Notes under the pieces: model-generated
What the model was told of the DNA's origin: nothing
Seen by the model: only the letters and a program-made list of their open reading frames with translations
Databases searched by the model: none
Made by a program: the position numbers and the translations under genes
DNA from: Paraburkholderia adhaesiva
GTDB taxonomy: Bacteria > Pseudomonadota > Gammaproteobacteria > Burkholderiales > Burkholderiaceae
Length of the DNA: 64,000 bases
Direction of reading: 5' to 3'
Assembly (NCBI RefSeq): GCF_021390575.1
Contig: NZ_JAJEJQ010000002.1
Coordinates: 434,001 to 498,000, forward strand
In this document: positions 26,841 through 35,379 of the stretch, one piece after another
How positions within the stretch are numbered: the stretch's first letter is position 1
Layout of the letters: each line of letters starts with the position of its first letter

Positions 26841-27367
26841 TGCCCGACCTTCACATCGATTTCGGACAGCGGCAACAGCGTCCGGCGCGTGCGGGCATCG
26901 CACTCCTCGGCGTCGCGCTCGCGCTGACCTTTGTCGCCGTCTTGCACTTCTGGTTCGCGCAGGCTACGCGCGAGCGCCAGGACGCGGCACTCGACGCTCA
27001 ACGGCACGCGACCTTCTTCAAGTCTCACGCACCGAAAGCCGTACTCACGCCCGCGCAGAAGCTCGCGCAGACGCAAGGCGCAGCGGTCCTGCGGGAGCTT
27101 ACGGTGCCGTGGCAGGACCTGCTGTCGATCGTCGAGGACTACCGCAACCAGGACGTAGCGTTGATCGGCATCGACCAGAACCCGGCGCTCAGTCAGATCC
27201 GTATCACCGCGGAGGCGAAGAATCTGGATGCGATGGTCGCTTACCTGCGCTATCTGCAGACGAGCGTGCTGCTGCGTCAGGCTGTCCTGAACGGGCATCT
27301 GGTCGAGACGAACGTGCCGGGTAACCCCGTTCGCTTCCAGATCACCGCAGTGTGGGGCAAGTCATGA
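26837..27367 (+). CDS. PilN-like inner-membrane assembly protein
   Basis: A 176-residue protein whose ATG overlaps the previous stop (ATGATG). A short cytoplasmic N-terminus (MMPDLHIDFGQ), a single membrane helix (GIALLGVALALTFVAVLHFWF, about 25-46), a charged coiled segment and a ferredoxin-like periplasmic domain (LIGIDQNPALSQIRITAEAKNL, then VAYLRYLQTS) give the layout of PilN/GspL C-terminal domains. It should pair with the PilM-like protein through its N-terminus and with the following PilO-like protein in the periplasm. The family assignment comes mainly from layout and context. Confidence 0.7.
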   Translation: MMPDLHIDFGQRQQRPARAGIALLGVALALTFVAVLHFWFAQATRERQDAALDAQRHATFFKSHAPKAVLTPAQKLAQTQGAAVLRELTVPWQDLLSIVEDYRNQDVALIGIDQNPALSQIRITAEAKNLDAMVAYLRYLQTSVLLRQAVLNGHLVETNVPGNPVRFQITAVWGKS

Positions 27368-27939
27368 AGCCCGCCCAGGCCATGTTCCGGCGCGAACTCT
27401 GGCGCGATCGCTGGCTCACGTGGCGGTTCGAATCCCGTCGAACACTCGGCATGCCCGGGCTGCTGGGCATCGTGCTGCTTTTAACGGCGGTGTTGATCGT
27501 CACGACGACGCCCGCGACCGACACCGAAGACATCGCATCGACGACACGACCTGCAAAGAGGGCGGGGCACGCGTCCACCGACCGGTCGAGTGCCGAGCCC
27601 ATCGCGCTCAGCACCTTGCCTGATCTCTTCCCGGCGTTCGGCCAGAGCGCGGACGACATCGAGTCGATTATCGGTTTCGCGCGCGACAGCAACCTGACGC
27701 TAGGCTCGGCGGAATACCAGATGGGCAACGCCGAGCCGGGTGCAGGTTTTCTGCACTATCAGGTACTCATACCTGTGAAGGATCAGTATGCGTCGATCCG
27801 CAAGTTCATCGCGCTCGTGCTGAATAGCATTCCGAATGCCGCGCTACGCGAGATCCATGTCGAGCGTCCCGCCGTCAACGGAGAAGTGCTCGACGCGCGT
27901 GTGCGGTTCGAACTGATCTATCGGAGGGCGGGGCCATGA
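27364..27939 (+). CDS. PilO/GspM-like inner-membrane assembly protein
   Basis: A 191-residue bitopic protein starting at an ATG that overlaps the previous stop (ATGA). Its cytoplasmic start is basic (RRELWRDRW), the membrane helix is about residues 29-48 (GMPGLLGIVLLLTAVLIVTT), a flexible linker follows, and the C-terminal part (about 75-190) alternates helices and strands in the PilO/GspM manner (ESIIGFARDSNLTL, FLHYQVLIPVKDQYASIRKFIALVLNSIPNAALREI). It probably forms the alignment complex with its neighbours on both sides. Confidence 0.72.
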   Translation: MKPAQAMFRRELWRDRWLTWRFESRRTLGMPGLLGIVLLLTAVLIVTTTPATDTEDIASTTRPAKRAGHASTDRSSAEPIALSTLPDLFPAFGQSADDIESIIGFARDSNLTLGSAEYQMGNAEPGAGFLHYQVLIPVKDQYASIRKFIALVLNSIPNAALREIHVERPAVNGEVLDARVRFELIYRRAGP

Positions 27940-28820
27940 GAGCGCGACGCATCGAGTACCTCGTCGTCGCGCTGTGCGGGCTGGCTGCCAGTACGTACGG
28001 ATTGCGCGCACTGACGATGACGGATCACGCGCCTGGCTCTTCGTCGCTGATCGGTGCGCCGCTTCGCGCCGCGCAACATCTGGCGGCCGGTTTCATGCCG
28101 ATCGAGAAATCAGCAGGCGGCAACGTGCCGAAAACTGTGGCCGCGAGGCACCGCGCGAAGACGGTACCTTCTACGCCCACGGTTGCCGCTGCACCGGCGG
28201 CCGGCGCACCGCAAATGGATCGCTCCAGCGCTGCATCGTCCGAACTCGTGAACATGGATCGCATACCAGGCGCGGACGTGGCGACTGATGCGGAAGCCGC
28301 ATCGGATGCTCATATCGACACCGCGACACAGGTTCAGCATGACGAAGCCGCGTTGCTGGTAGACCGTGTCGCAGGCGCCGGAGTGGCGCCCGATTCCGAA
28401 GCGCCATCCGTGACGCACGACGAACCCGCGCGTCCAGTCGCAGCGCCTGCCCGGTCTGCGCCGCGCAGTCGGCTTGCGTCGTTGCGGGCGCCGCTATCGC
28501 TAACGGCGGCCAACAATCCGTTCATCTCATCGTCGTGGCTTCCGCCCCCGCCGAAAGTCGAGGTAACTGAGGCGCCGCCTCCTCCGCCTCCGCCACCCAC
28601 AGCGCCGCCGCTGCCATTCGCCTATCTGGGCCAACTTGATGCGCAGTCGGCAAAACCGCAGGTGTTCTTGAGTAAGGGGGACGATCTGCTGATTGTTTCG
28701 CCCGGCGACGTGATCGATGCGAGTTACCGGGTCGAATCCATATCGGATGCGGAAATCGTGATGGTCTATCTGCCGCTGAACCAGCGCCAGGTTATCTCCA
28801 TGCGGTCCGAAGGGAACTAA
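27936..28820 (+). CDS. PilP/GspC-like connector with proline-rich linker
   Basis: A 294-residue protein whose ATG overlaps the previous stop (ATGA). A single N-terminal membrane helix (YLVVALCGLAASTYGLRAL) is followed by about 170 residues of low-complexity Ala/Pro/Asp-rich linker with a run of eight prolines near residue 217. The folded C-terminal domain (about 225-294) reads FAYLGQLDAQSAKPQVFLSK, then DLLIVSPGDVID and YRVESISDAEIVMVYL, the HR-like fold shared by PilP and GspC. Such proteins connect the inner-membrane complex to the secretin, here encoded next. Confidence 0.78.
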   Translation: MRARRIEYLVVALCGLAASTYGLRALTMTDHAPGSSSLIGAPLRAAQHLAAGFMPIEKSAGGNVPKTVAARHRAKTVPSTPTVAAAPAAGAPQMDRSSAASSELVNMDRIPGADVATDAEAASDAHIDTATQVQHDEAALLVDRVAGAGVAPDSEAPSVTHDEPARPVAAPARSAPRSRLASLRAPLSLTAANNPFISSSWLPPPPKVEVTEAPPPPPPPPTAPPLPFAYLGQLDAQSAKPQVFLSKGDDLLIVSPGDVIDASYRVESISDAEIVMVYLPLNQRQVISMRSEGN

Positions 28821-31094
28821 ATGAGACCCGCACACAATGGCAGTGGTCGCAAGGACGCTCCGTGCGATCGGCCCGTCGCCCAACCGCCTCGCCGTGATGA
28901 AGCGAGCAGCGGGCGCGCCGCTGTGCGCAGAGTCGCACTTGCGGTCGCAGTCGTGTTCGCGTTGACTTCATGCCAGATGCCAGTGAAACAGCCGTCGCCT
29001 ACCGACGCAGAGTATCAACTCAGCCTGATGCATGACCGCGATCAGAAGGTGAACGCACTGCTCGACGAGGCGGACTCGCTGCGCCAGACCTATCGGTTCG
29101 ATCTCGCCACGCAGAAGCTTTTTCAGGCGTGGCAGATCGATCCGACCAGTGAACGTGGGCGCAAGATCGCCGCGGAGGTCGAGCGGGACCGGCGCGACCT
29201 CGCGACGCTGCAGGAGGCGGATCGCATGATGAAGCGCGGTTCGTATGCGCTCGCTGACGAACGCGTGGAACGCGTGCTCGCGCAGAATCCGTCCAATCCG
29301 CTCGCGCTGCAGATGCGCGCGGAGATCGAAGACAAGCGTCGGGCGCAGCGCGAGGCAAAGGAGGAGTCCGTTGCCGCGTCGTCGATCATGCACAAGCCGG
29401 TGACGCTGCAATTCCGTGATGCGAACGTGCGCATGGTGTTCGAGGCCCTGTCGCGCACTACGGGGCTGAACGTGATTTTCGACCGGGACGTGCGCGCGGA
29501 TCTGAAGACGACCATCTTCGTCACGAACGCGACGCTGCAGGATACGGTCGACATGATCCTGATGCAGAATCAGCTCGACAAGAAACAGATGAATGCGACC
29601 ACGTTGTTCATCTATCCGGCGACGCCCGCGAAGCAGCTCGAATATCAGGAACTGAAGGTACGTACGTTCCAGCTCTCCAACGTCGATGCGAAGCATATCG
29701 CAACGCTTTTGAAGAGCCTCCTGAAGATCAAGGAAGTCGTCGTCGACGAGCACGCGAACACGGTCACGATCCGCAGTACGCCCGATACGGTGCGCGTCGC
29801 GGAGCAGATGATCGCCGCACAGGATCTCCCCGAGCCGGAAGTGATGCTGGAAGTCCAGGTGTTCGAGGTGTCGCACGACCGCTTGACCGATCTCGGCATC
29901 GAGTGGCCCAACACATTCACGATGTCGACGCCATCGACCGTCACGACGTGGGGCCAACTGCACCATCTGCCGCTCAATGAGTTCAACGTCAGTGGACTAT
30001 CGGCGACCGCGAACTTCAAGCTGAGCGACGTCGATGCCAACCTGCTCGCGAGCCCACGTATCCGTGCGCGGAACAAGGAGAAGGCGCGCATCCTCATCGG
30101 TGACAAGGTGCCGGTCATTTCGAGTTCGAGTACGCCGAGCACGAGTGGTCCTTCTTTTACACAGATGATTCAGTACCTGGATGTGGGCATCAAGCTCGAC
30201 GTCGTGCCGCAGGTGTACCGCGACGGCGACGTCGGAATCCAGCTCAATCTGGAAGTCAGCAACATCACGAATACGATTTCGAACAGTAACTCGACGACCG
30301 GCTTGACCTCGCTTGCTTATGAGATCGGCACGCGAAGCGCATCGACGAGCCTGCGCCTGCACGATGGCGAGAGCCAGATCATGGGCGGCCTGATTCAGGA
30401 CGAGGATCGCGTCACGGCCGACAAGATTCCCGGTCTCGGACAGTTGCCGGTGCTCGGGCGACTGTTCTCGAATCACAACGGCGATCACCTGAAAACCGAA
30501 ATCGTGTTGCAGATCACGCCGCATATCGTCAGGCCGCAACTGGCTGCCGACGCCGATACACAGGAATTGTGGACGGGCACCGACACGAAAGTGCACACGG
30601 AACAGTTGCGGCTCGATCCGGTGATAGCCGACGCATCACAGGCAGCGCAGGTCCCGACGACGCCTCGCGCACAGGGATTCGTCGGAGGTGGTACGACTGC
30701 TGCGAACAGTGCAGCGGCAAATCGCGCCGCGGCCGCGACCACTGCGCCGCCGACGAGCGCGTTCGGACAGCCACCACCCGCGCCACGCACGACGCCGCCA
30801 CCGGCACCCTATGGCGGACGCTATTCGACCTTCCCGGCGGTGCCGGCCACTCCACAAGGCGCTGCACCCGCGCCCGTACCCGCGCCCGCGCAGCCGGACG
30901 CGACAGGTACCGGCGAGACCGAGCAGCAAAGTGGCGAAGCGCCGGCTGCCAACGTGCCCGCCGCACCTGCGGCGCCCGCGCCAGCACCTGCACCAGCGGC
31001 TGCACAGCCGGCCGCGCCGCCGCCGGTACTCGTCATGCCGCCAGGCGATATGCCGAGCGACAACCCGTTACGTCCAATCCAGAACGGCTACTGA
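28821..31094 (+). CDS. Outer-membrane secretin lipoprotein, GspD/PilQ/MshL-like
   Basis: A 757-residue protein starting at an ATG directly after the previous stop. The N-terminus has an unusually long basic lead and a lipobox (ALTSC, Cys51). A helical, TPR-like segment (about 60-190, for example DEADSLRQTYRFDLATQKLFQAWQ in part) precedes the N-domains (VTLQFRDANVRMVFEALSRTTGLNVIFD and VVDEHANTVTIRSTPD). The secretin core (about 340-580) contains VDANLLASPRIRARNKEKARI, VPVIS, DVVPQVYRDGDVGIQLNLEVSNI and IPGLGQLPVLGRLFS. The last 150 residues are Ala/Pro-rich and probably disordered. It forms the outer-membrane pore. The lipid anchor suggests it may need no separate pilotin. Confidence 0.93.
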   Translation: MRPAHNGSGRKDAPCDRPVAQPPRRDEASSGRAAVRRVALAVAVVFALTSCQMPVKQPSPTDAEYQLSLMHDRDQKVNALLDEADSLRQTYRFDLATQKLFQAWQIDPTSERGRKIAAEVERDRRDLATLQEADRMMKRGSYALADERVERVLAQNPSNPLALQMRAEIEDKRRAQREAKEESVAASSIMHKPVTLQFRDANVRMVFEALSRTTGLNVIFDRDVRADLKTTIFVTNATLQDTVDMILMQNQLDKKQMNATTLFIYPATPAKQLEYQELKVRTFQLSNVDAKHIATLLKSLLKIKEVVVDEHANTVTIRSTPDTVRVAEQMIAAQDLPEPEVMLEVQVFEVSHDRLTDLGIEWPNTFTMSTPSTVTTWGQLHHLPLNEFNVSGLSATANFKLSDVDANLLASPRIRARNKEKARILIGDKVPVISSSSTPSTSGPSFTQMIQYLDVGIKLDVVPQVYRDGDVGIQLNLEVSNITNTISNSNSTTGLTSLAYEIGTRSASTSLRLHDGESQIMGGLIQDEDRVTADKIPGLGQLPVLGRLFSNHNGDHLKTEIVLQITPHIVRPQLAADADTQELWTGTDTKVHTEQLRLDPVIADASQAAQVPTTPRAQGFVGGGTTAANSAAANRAAAATTAPPTSAFGQPPPAPRTTPPPAPYGGRYSTFPAVPATPQGAAPAPVPAPAQPDATGTGETEQQSGEAPAANVPAAPAAPAPAPAPAAAQPAAPPPVLVMPPGDMPSDNPLRPIQNGY

Positions 31095-31099
31095 GCGTC

Positions 31100-31705
31100 A
31101 TGAAGGGGTTTCTGCACGAACGATTGCGCGGCCGGGGTCACTCAGGACCCCGCCGCCGTGCGCGCGGATTCACGCTCATCGAACTGGTCATCACGCTTGC
31201 GCTTGTCGGCATACTGGCGCTCGCGGTCGTGCCGTTTTCGGAGCTGATCGTGCAGCGGCAGAAGGAACAGCAACTCAGCACCGCGCTGCGCGAAATCCGC
31301 ACTGCGCTCGACGCCTACAAGGAAGCGAGCGATACCGGCTTGATCGACAAGGAAGCCGATGCATCTGGCTATCCGCCCACATTGACCGTGCTGGTGACGG
31401 GCGTCGCGAATGCGAAGGACCCGAAAGGCGGCCTGCTGATGTTTCTACGTCGTGTGCCGCGCGATCCGTTCTATCTGGGCGATCCGCAGGTCGACGCGGA
31501 GGACACCTGGAACCAGCGCGCTTATGGCGAGCCGCCGCCGCGCGCCGCGAACCCGGACAATCCGGACAGCCCCGACACTACCGACAACACCGACAACGCG
31601 GGCGCACCGGACGACGTTGCGAGCCGCGCAGGCAAGGACGTTTTCGACGTGACGTCGAAAAGCAATCGCGTCGGCATCAACGGTATTCCGTATAACCAGT
31701 GGTGA
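31100..31705 (+). CDS. Pseudopilin with Asp/Asn/Pro-rich tail
   Basis: A 201-residue protein; the ATG at 31100 lies five bases after the secretin stop. A basic leader of 23 residues ends at Gly, before FTLIELVITLALVGILALAV with Glu at mature position 5. The body (KEQQLSTALREIRTALDAYKEASDTGLI, then FLRRVPRDPFYLGDP) follows the GspG-like plan. A repetitive acidic segment rich in Pro, Asp, Asn and Thr (NPDNPDSPDTTDNTDNAG, about 150-168) is inserted before the C-terminus. It is probably a minor pseudopilin that helps start the pseudopilus. Confidence 0.88.
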   Translation: MKGFLHERLRGRGHSGPRRRARGFTLIELVITLALVGILALAVVPFSELIVQRQKEQQLSTALREIRTALDAYKEASDTGLIDKEADASGYPPTLTVLVTGVANAKDPKGGLLMFLRRVPRDPFYLGDPQVDAEDTWNQRAYGEPPPRAANPDNPDSPDTTDNTDNAGAPDDVASRAGKDVFDVTSKSNRVGINGIPYNQW

Positions 31706-31710
31706 ACACG

Positions 31711-32094
31711 ATGAATAGTCGCCAACCCGACCGCACACGCGGCTTTACGCTGATCGAGCTGGTGGTCGTGATGGCGATCATCGGTCTCTTGCTCAGCATT
31801 GCGCTGCCGCGCTATATGCACAGCATCGACCAGGGCAAGGAGCGGGTTCGTCAACAGAACCTCGCGGTAATGCGCGACGCGATCGACAAGTTTTACGGTG
31901 ATAGAGGGCAGTATCCGGAAACGCTCGACGATCTCGTGACGCAGCACTATCTTCGCGCGATCCCGGTCGATCCAGTCAACGGCGATGACAAATGGGCGAC
32001 GGTAGCGTCGCCGAACGAAGACGTGGCGGGCGTCTACGACGTTCTGCCCGCGAGCAGCCCACGGGCCGCCAAAGGGCAGGGGGAGGCGCAGTGA
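31711..32094 (+). CDS. Small pseudopilin
   Basis: A 127-residue protein. The ATG at 31711 is preferred, with GGTGA six bases before it; GTG codons at 31699 and 31702 are in frame, the latter overlapping the previous stop, so coupling is possible. The leader ends at Gly11, followed by FTLIELVVVMAIIGLLLSIA with Glu at mature position 5. The soluble part (RQQNLAVMRDAIDKFYGDRGQYPETLDDLV) is short and GspG/PilE-like. It ends in an overlap with the next gene. Confidence 0.87.
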   Translation: MNSRQPDRTRGFTLIELVVVMAIIGLLLSIALPRYMHSIDQGKERVRQQNLAVMRDAIDKFYGDRGQYPETLDDLVTQHYLRAIPVDPVNGDDKWATVASPNEDVAGVYDVLPASSPRAAKGQGEAQ

Positions 32095-32723
32095 AAGGCT
32101 GTGCTCGCGGCAAGGTCCGGCGTGGTCCACACAGGCGCTACGGCGCGCGTTACCGCGGCAAGCAGCGGGGACTCGTACTGCTGACGTTTCTGATCGCGTT
32201 GATGATGATGTCGATTGCGCTGGCCGCCGCACTCGATGTGTGGTGGTTCGAGCGGCGTCGGGAACAGGAGACGCAACTGCTTTTCATCGGCGACCAGTAC
32301 AGGCTCGCGATCTTGCGCTATTACCGCGTCGGCCGAACGCTGCCGGCATCGATCGACGATCTGCTCGACGACAGGCGCTTCCCAACACCGCTGCATCATT
32401 TGCGCCGTGCCTGGCCCGACCCGATCACCGGCCGCAACGACTGGGAGCTGATGATCACCGGCGGCCGCATTTATGGCGTGCACAGCCGGTCGGAGCAGGA
32501 GACGATCAAGCGCAGCGGCTTTCCGCCTCGCTACGAGGATTTTGAAAATCAGACAACCTATTCCGGCTGGTTGTTCTTTTTCATGCCGACTGTCGTGCGC
32601 AGCTATGACAACACGGGAAGCGCGACAAGTGGCATTGCGGGGTCGAGGCCGACCTCCCCCACATCGTCGTTCGATCCGCTGAACTCGAACCTGCCACAGT
32701 TCACGCCGAAGCCGATGCGTTAA
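32091..32723 (+). CDS. Pseudopilin-like minor protein lacking Glu5 (GspK-like position)
   Basis: A 210-residue protein starting at GTG (GTGA overlap with the previous stop) after GGGGGAGG. A very basic 27-residue leader ends in Gly, then LVLLTFLIALMMMSIALAAA. The Glu expected at mature position 5 is Thr, as in minor tip pseudopilins such as GspK, which also lack it. The periplasmic part (REQETQLLFIGDQYRLAILRYY, then DDRRFPTPLHHLRRAWPDP) does not carry the large GspK insert, so the identity is approximate. The C-terminus is Ser/Thr/Pro-rich. Last gene of the secretion operon, convergent with the porin. Confidence 0.8.
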   Translation: MKGCARGKVRRGPHRRYGARYRGKQRGLVLLTFLIALMMMSIALAAALDVWWFERRREQETQLLFIGDQYRLAILRYYRVGRTLPASIDDLLDDRRFPTPLHHLRRAWPDPITGRNDWELMITGGRIYGVHSRSEQETIKRSGFPPRYEDFENQTTYSGWLFFFMPTVVRSYDNTGSATSGIAGSRPTSPTSSFDPLNSNLPQFTPKPMR

Positions 32724-32782
32724 TACGCCTCGCGAGGCGAGTTGATGAAACTGCTGCTCAGGCTTCGTGCGAGCTGCCGCCT

Positions 32783-32809
32783 CCATCCGCATACAGCGCT
32801 TGCGGATGG
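32783..32809. terminator. Hairpin between convergent secretion operon and porin
   Basis: CCATCCGCA and TGCGGATGG form a perfect nine-base stem around a nine-base loop. It lies between two convergent transcription units (ends at 32723 and 32906), where a bidirectional terminator is expected. No long T run follows on either strand, so termination strength is uncertain. A shorter palindrome, CGCCTCGCGAGGCG, is at 32726..32739. Confidence 0.45.
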
Positions 32810-32905
32810 TGAGACGGCCGGGCGCGGCGCAGGCGCCCGATAGTGTGGCTAGCTTATCGTCCGGCTGCCCCGGACCGACTCGCTAGTCCACGGTTGGTCG
32901 TGGCA

Positions 32906-34051
32906 TTAGAAAATCTGACGCAGACCGATCGCAGCACCAACATTGTTGGTACGGCCGAGCCTGTCAACCTGGCCGGCGGCGTTGGTCGAACCCGCATAAT
33001 CCGCTGCAAACGCACCGTTGCCGCGTGCGAAATCTACCGTGCCATAAACTTCCGTGTGCTTGGACAGCGAATATTCGGCGAGCACGGTTGCCGAGTAGTT
33101 AATACCCGATCCAAGTTGTCCGTCGAGCAATTCGGCGTTCCGCGTGTGGCCGTAATAAGCCGCGACGGTGATCAGCAGCGGATTGGTGGCTTGCCAGTTG
33201 CCGCCCAGATAAAGCGTGTCGTCGATCCGGTTCGGGCTGCTTCCCGGCAACTTCGGCGCGCCGGATTGCTGCATGTTGGAGTCGGTCGTACCGGTCTGAT
33301 CCTGGGCGTGCAGCCAGCCTGCCAGCAGTCTGACCGAGGGCGTGATCTGATACGCGCCGCTGACGTGCAGCATGTTGATCTTCGCGCCATTGGCGATGCT
33401 GCCTCGAGCGGACGAGACGGACGTCTGCTGGAAGCCCGTGTCCAGCTTCGCGGGCCCGCGCTCGTAGGTGACTTCCACGCCATACGTGCTGTCGAGACCC
33501 ACCGAGCCTGCCTGATTGCCAAAGCCGTAGATCGCGTCAATGCTCAAGCCGTTCACGGACAGCTTGTACTTGACCGAATTCGGGACAGTCAGGTACGGAC
33601 CCATCCCATTCCACATCCAGCTGTCCTGCCACCAGTTGCCGACTTCGAGCGGATCGAACACATCGCCCATCGTGTCGTAAAGCGGCGAATGCTGATTGCC
33701 GAAAGTCAGCGATCCGTATTTGTTGCTCGAAAGGCCGACATAGGCTTGCCGGTTAAATATCGTGTTGGACGAACTGAAATTTCCGTTGTAAAGACGGAAG
33801 CCATTTTCAAGGCGGAAAATGGCCGACAGCCCGCCGCCGAGGTCCTCGGTGCCACGCAATCCCCAACGGCTGTTTGTTTCTGGGCCGACGGTCATGCCCA
33901 CCATGTCTTTACCATCCGGGCCAGCGTTGGTCTGATAGCGAATTGCGGTATCAACGAGGCCGTAGAGCGTGACGGAGCTTTGTGCAAGCGCTGGTGTAGA
34001 TGCGACGGCGAAAAGCGTAGCCGCTGCCCCTGAAATCGCGATTATTTTCAT
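32906..34051 (-). CDS. Outer-membrane porin, Burkholderia Porin_4 type
   Basis: A 381-residue porin. The ATG at 34051 has AGGA upstream and opens the signal peptide MKIIAISGAAATLFAVASTP with cleavage at ALAQ. The mature start SSVTLYGLVDTAIRY and the motifs WGLRGTEDLGGGLSAIFRLE and NRQAYVGLSS are typical of trimeric 16-strand porins of this family. The protein ends in Phe (GAAIGLRQIF), as needed for outer-membrane assembly. It admits small hydrophilic solutes. Monocistronic, with a 400-base upstream region. Confidence 0.95.
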   Translation of the reverse strand: MKIIAISGAAATLFAVASTPALAQSSVTLYGLVDTAIRYQTNAGPDGKDMVGMTVGPETNSRWGLRGTEDLGGGLSAIFRLENGFRLYNGNFSSSNTIFNRQAYVGLSSNKYGSLTFGNQHSPLYDTMGDVFDPLEVGNWWQDSWMWNGMGPYLTVPNSVKYKLSVNGLSIDAIYGFGNQAGSVGLDSTYGVEVTYERGPAKLDTGFQQTSVSSARGSIANGAKINMLHVSGAYQITPSVRLLAGWLHAQDQTGTTDSNMQQSGAPKLPGSSPNRIDDTLYLGGNWQATNPLLITVAAYYGHTRNAELLDGQLGSGINYSATVLAEYSLSKHTEVYGTVDFARGNGAFAADYAGSTNAAGQVDRLGRTNNVGAAIGLRQIF

Positions 34052-34451
34052 ATGATCCTGCCTGTCCTGGGAGAGCTGTGTCGATGTAGGCGGCTCCATG
34101 CAGGGTCTGGATGCATGGATACCCGGGCGGCAGAATAGTGTTTATCTTTTGTGTCACATATCGCACTACTTTGAAAGGTCCTTTCCATATCAGGCAAGAA
34201 TGGAAGACCCCCGTCAAATGCATGGAATTGCAGTGACGTTTATGTGTTTCTTGATTTTGTGCTGTTGGGAATAGGCGACAGGCGGGCAAAGTGTCGAAGA
34301 GAGATCATCCCGGCTGCGGTGTGATCTGACGGATTACCGCTGTCGAGCGTTTCGACGAGCAGGTTTTCGGAAGTCACGCTTCCAGGAATGGCTTGGCGTT
34401 CGCTGGAAGCATCGAAAAGAAGAGGGCGACTGGTACCCCGTCATTCACGTA
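34052..34451. promoter_or_regulatory. Porin upstream region
   Basis: A 400-base stretch between the porin and the DUF4148 gene, both on the minus strand. It is AT-richer than its surroundings, as expected for a strongly expressed and regulated porin promoter with a long leader. I see no gene in it and cannot assign a specific promoter or small RNA. Confidence 0.4.
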
Positions 34452-34760
34452 TTAATGATGCCGGTACAGCGTCTTGTCTATGGCCGTGGCGACGGCGTGC
34501 CCGCCCGCTTCCGATGTGCCATCCGCTACACCGCCGACGGCTGGCGCATTATTCATTTCTGCGACCCTGGCCTGTGCTGCCTGAATATCATCAGGGTAGT
34601 TGGGGCCTCCGAATCGTGCGGGGGTGTATCCGGCCCGTTGCACCTGGACCAGGTCTGAACGAACCTGTTCGCGCGTGATCTGCGAGCCCGATTGTGCGAA
34701 TACGGCGACAGGGGCCGCAAGTGCGGCGGCGAGCACAACGGATTGAATTACCGATTTCAT
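34452..34760 (-). CDS. DUF4148 small exported protein
   Basis: A 102-residue protein; the ATG at 34760 opens the signal peptide MKSVIQSVVLAAALAAPVAV with cleavage after FAQ. The mature part has the family signature ITREQVRSDLVQVQRAGYTP followed by YPDDIQAAQARVAE. DUF4148 proteins are numerous in Burkholderia and relatives; their function is unknown and they are often stress-induced. Monocistronic. Confidence 0.92.
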   Translation of the reverse strand: MKSVIQSVVLAAALAAPVAVFAQSGSQITREQVRSDLVQVQRAGYTPARFGGPNYPDDIQAAQARVAEMNNAPAVGGVADGTSEAGGHAVATAIDKTLYRHH

Positions 34761-34921
34761 GACGACTATCTCCAGACAGCGTTTCGTTTTGCTACGAAGA
34801 ACGAAGCGCGTATTCAGTGACGCTAGTCTAGGGACGTCGATGTTCAAGATTAAGGTGGATCTTTGAAACAGACCTTTGGTGCATGGCCGGTCTGTTCACG
34901 AGGCGTATCGCGATGTCGCGA

Positions 34922-35329
34922 TCAGGCGCCGGGCGTGTCGCTACCGCTATCGCGATCCGTGCGTGACACCTGCGCTCCGCTCTGCTCCGCGTATGCGTCC
35001 GTCACGGGCGGCTGCCCGCGCGTGACGGGTGAAAGCGGCACACGCTGCTGGGTGCCAGCCTTCGCGAGCATATGCGCGCTGATCGGCGCCGTCAGGAACA
35101 GGAACGCCGGAATCAGCAGTTCGTGCAGGCTCGCGAAGTTGTTGTGCGCGGTGAAGTAAACCACCGACGCGAGCACGACGCCGCCTACACCGAGCGTCGT
35201 GGACTTGGTGGGGCCATGCAGGCGCATGAAAAAGTCTGGCAGGCGCGCGAGCCCGATCGCGCCGATCAGCGTGAACAGGCTGCCGAGCAGCAGCAGCGCG
35301 CAGACGATTGCTTCGATGACGGTTTGCAT
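34922..35329 (-). CDS. phaG: Monovalent cation/proton antiporter subunit G
   Basis: A 135-residue MnhG/PhaG subunit with three hydrophobic segments. Typical motifs are GSLFTLIGAIGLARLPDFFMRLHGPTK (in part) and TTLGVGGVVLASV. The C-terminal 40 residues form a hydrophilic tail. Last gene of the six-gene antiporter operon read leftwards from 40989; 50 bases separate it from the F gene. Confidence 0.92.
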   Translation of the reverse strand: MQTVIEAIVCALLLLGSLFTLIGAIGLARLPDFFMRLHGPTKSTTLGVGGVVLASVVYFTAHNNFASLHELLIPAFLFLTAPISAHMLAKAGTQQRVPLSPVTRGQPPVTDAYAEQSGAQVSRTDRDSGSDTPGA

Positions 35330-35379
35330 CCGGTGGCCTCCTGTCGCCTGGATCGCTTGGATCGCGTGGGTTGATCGTG

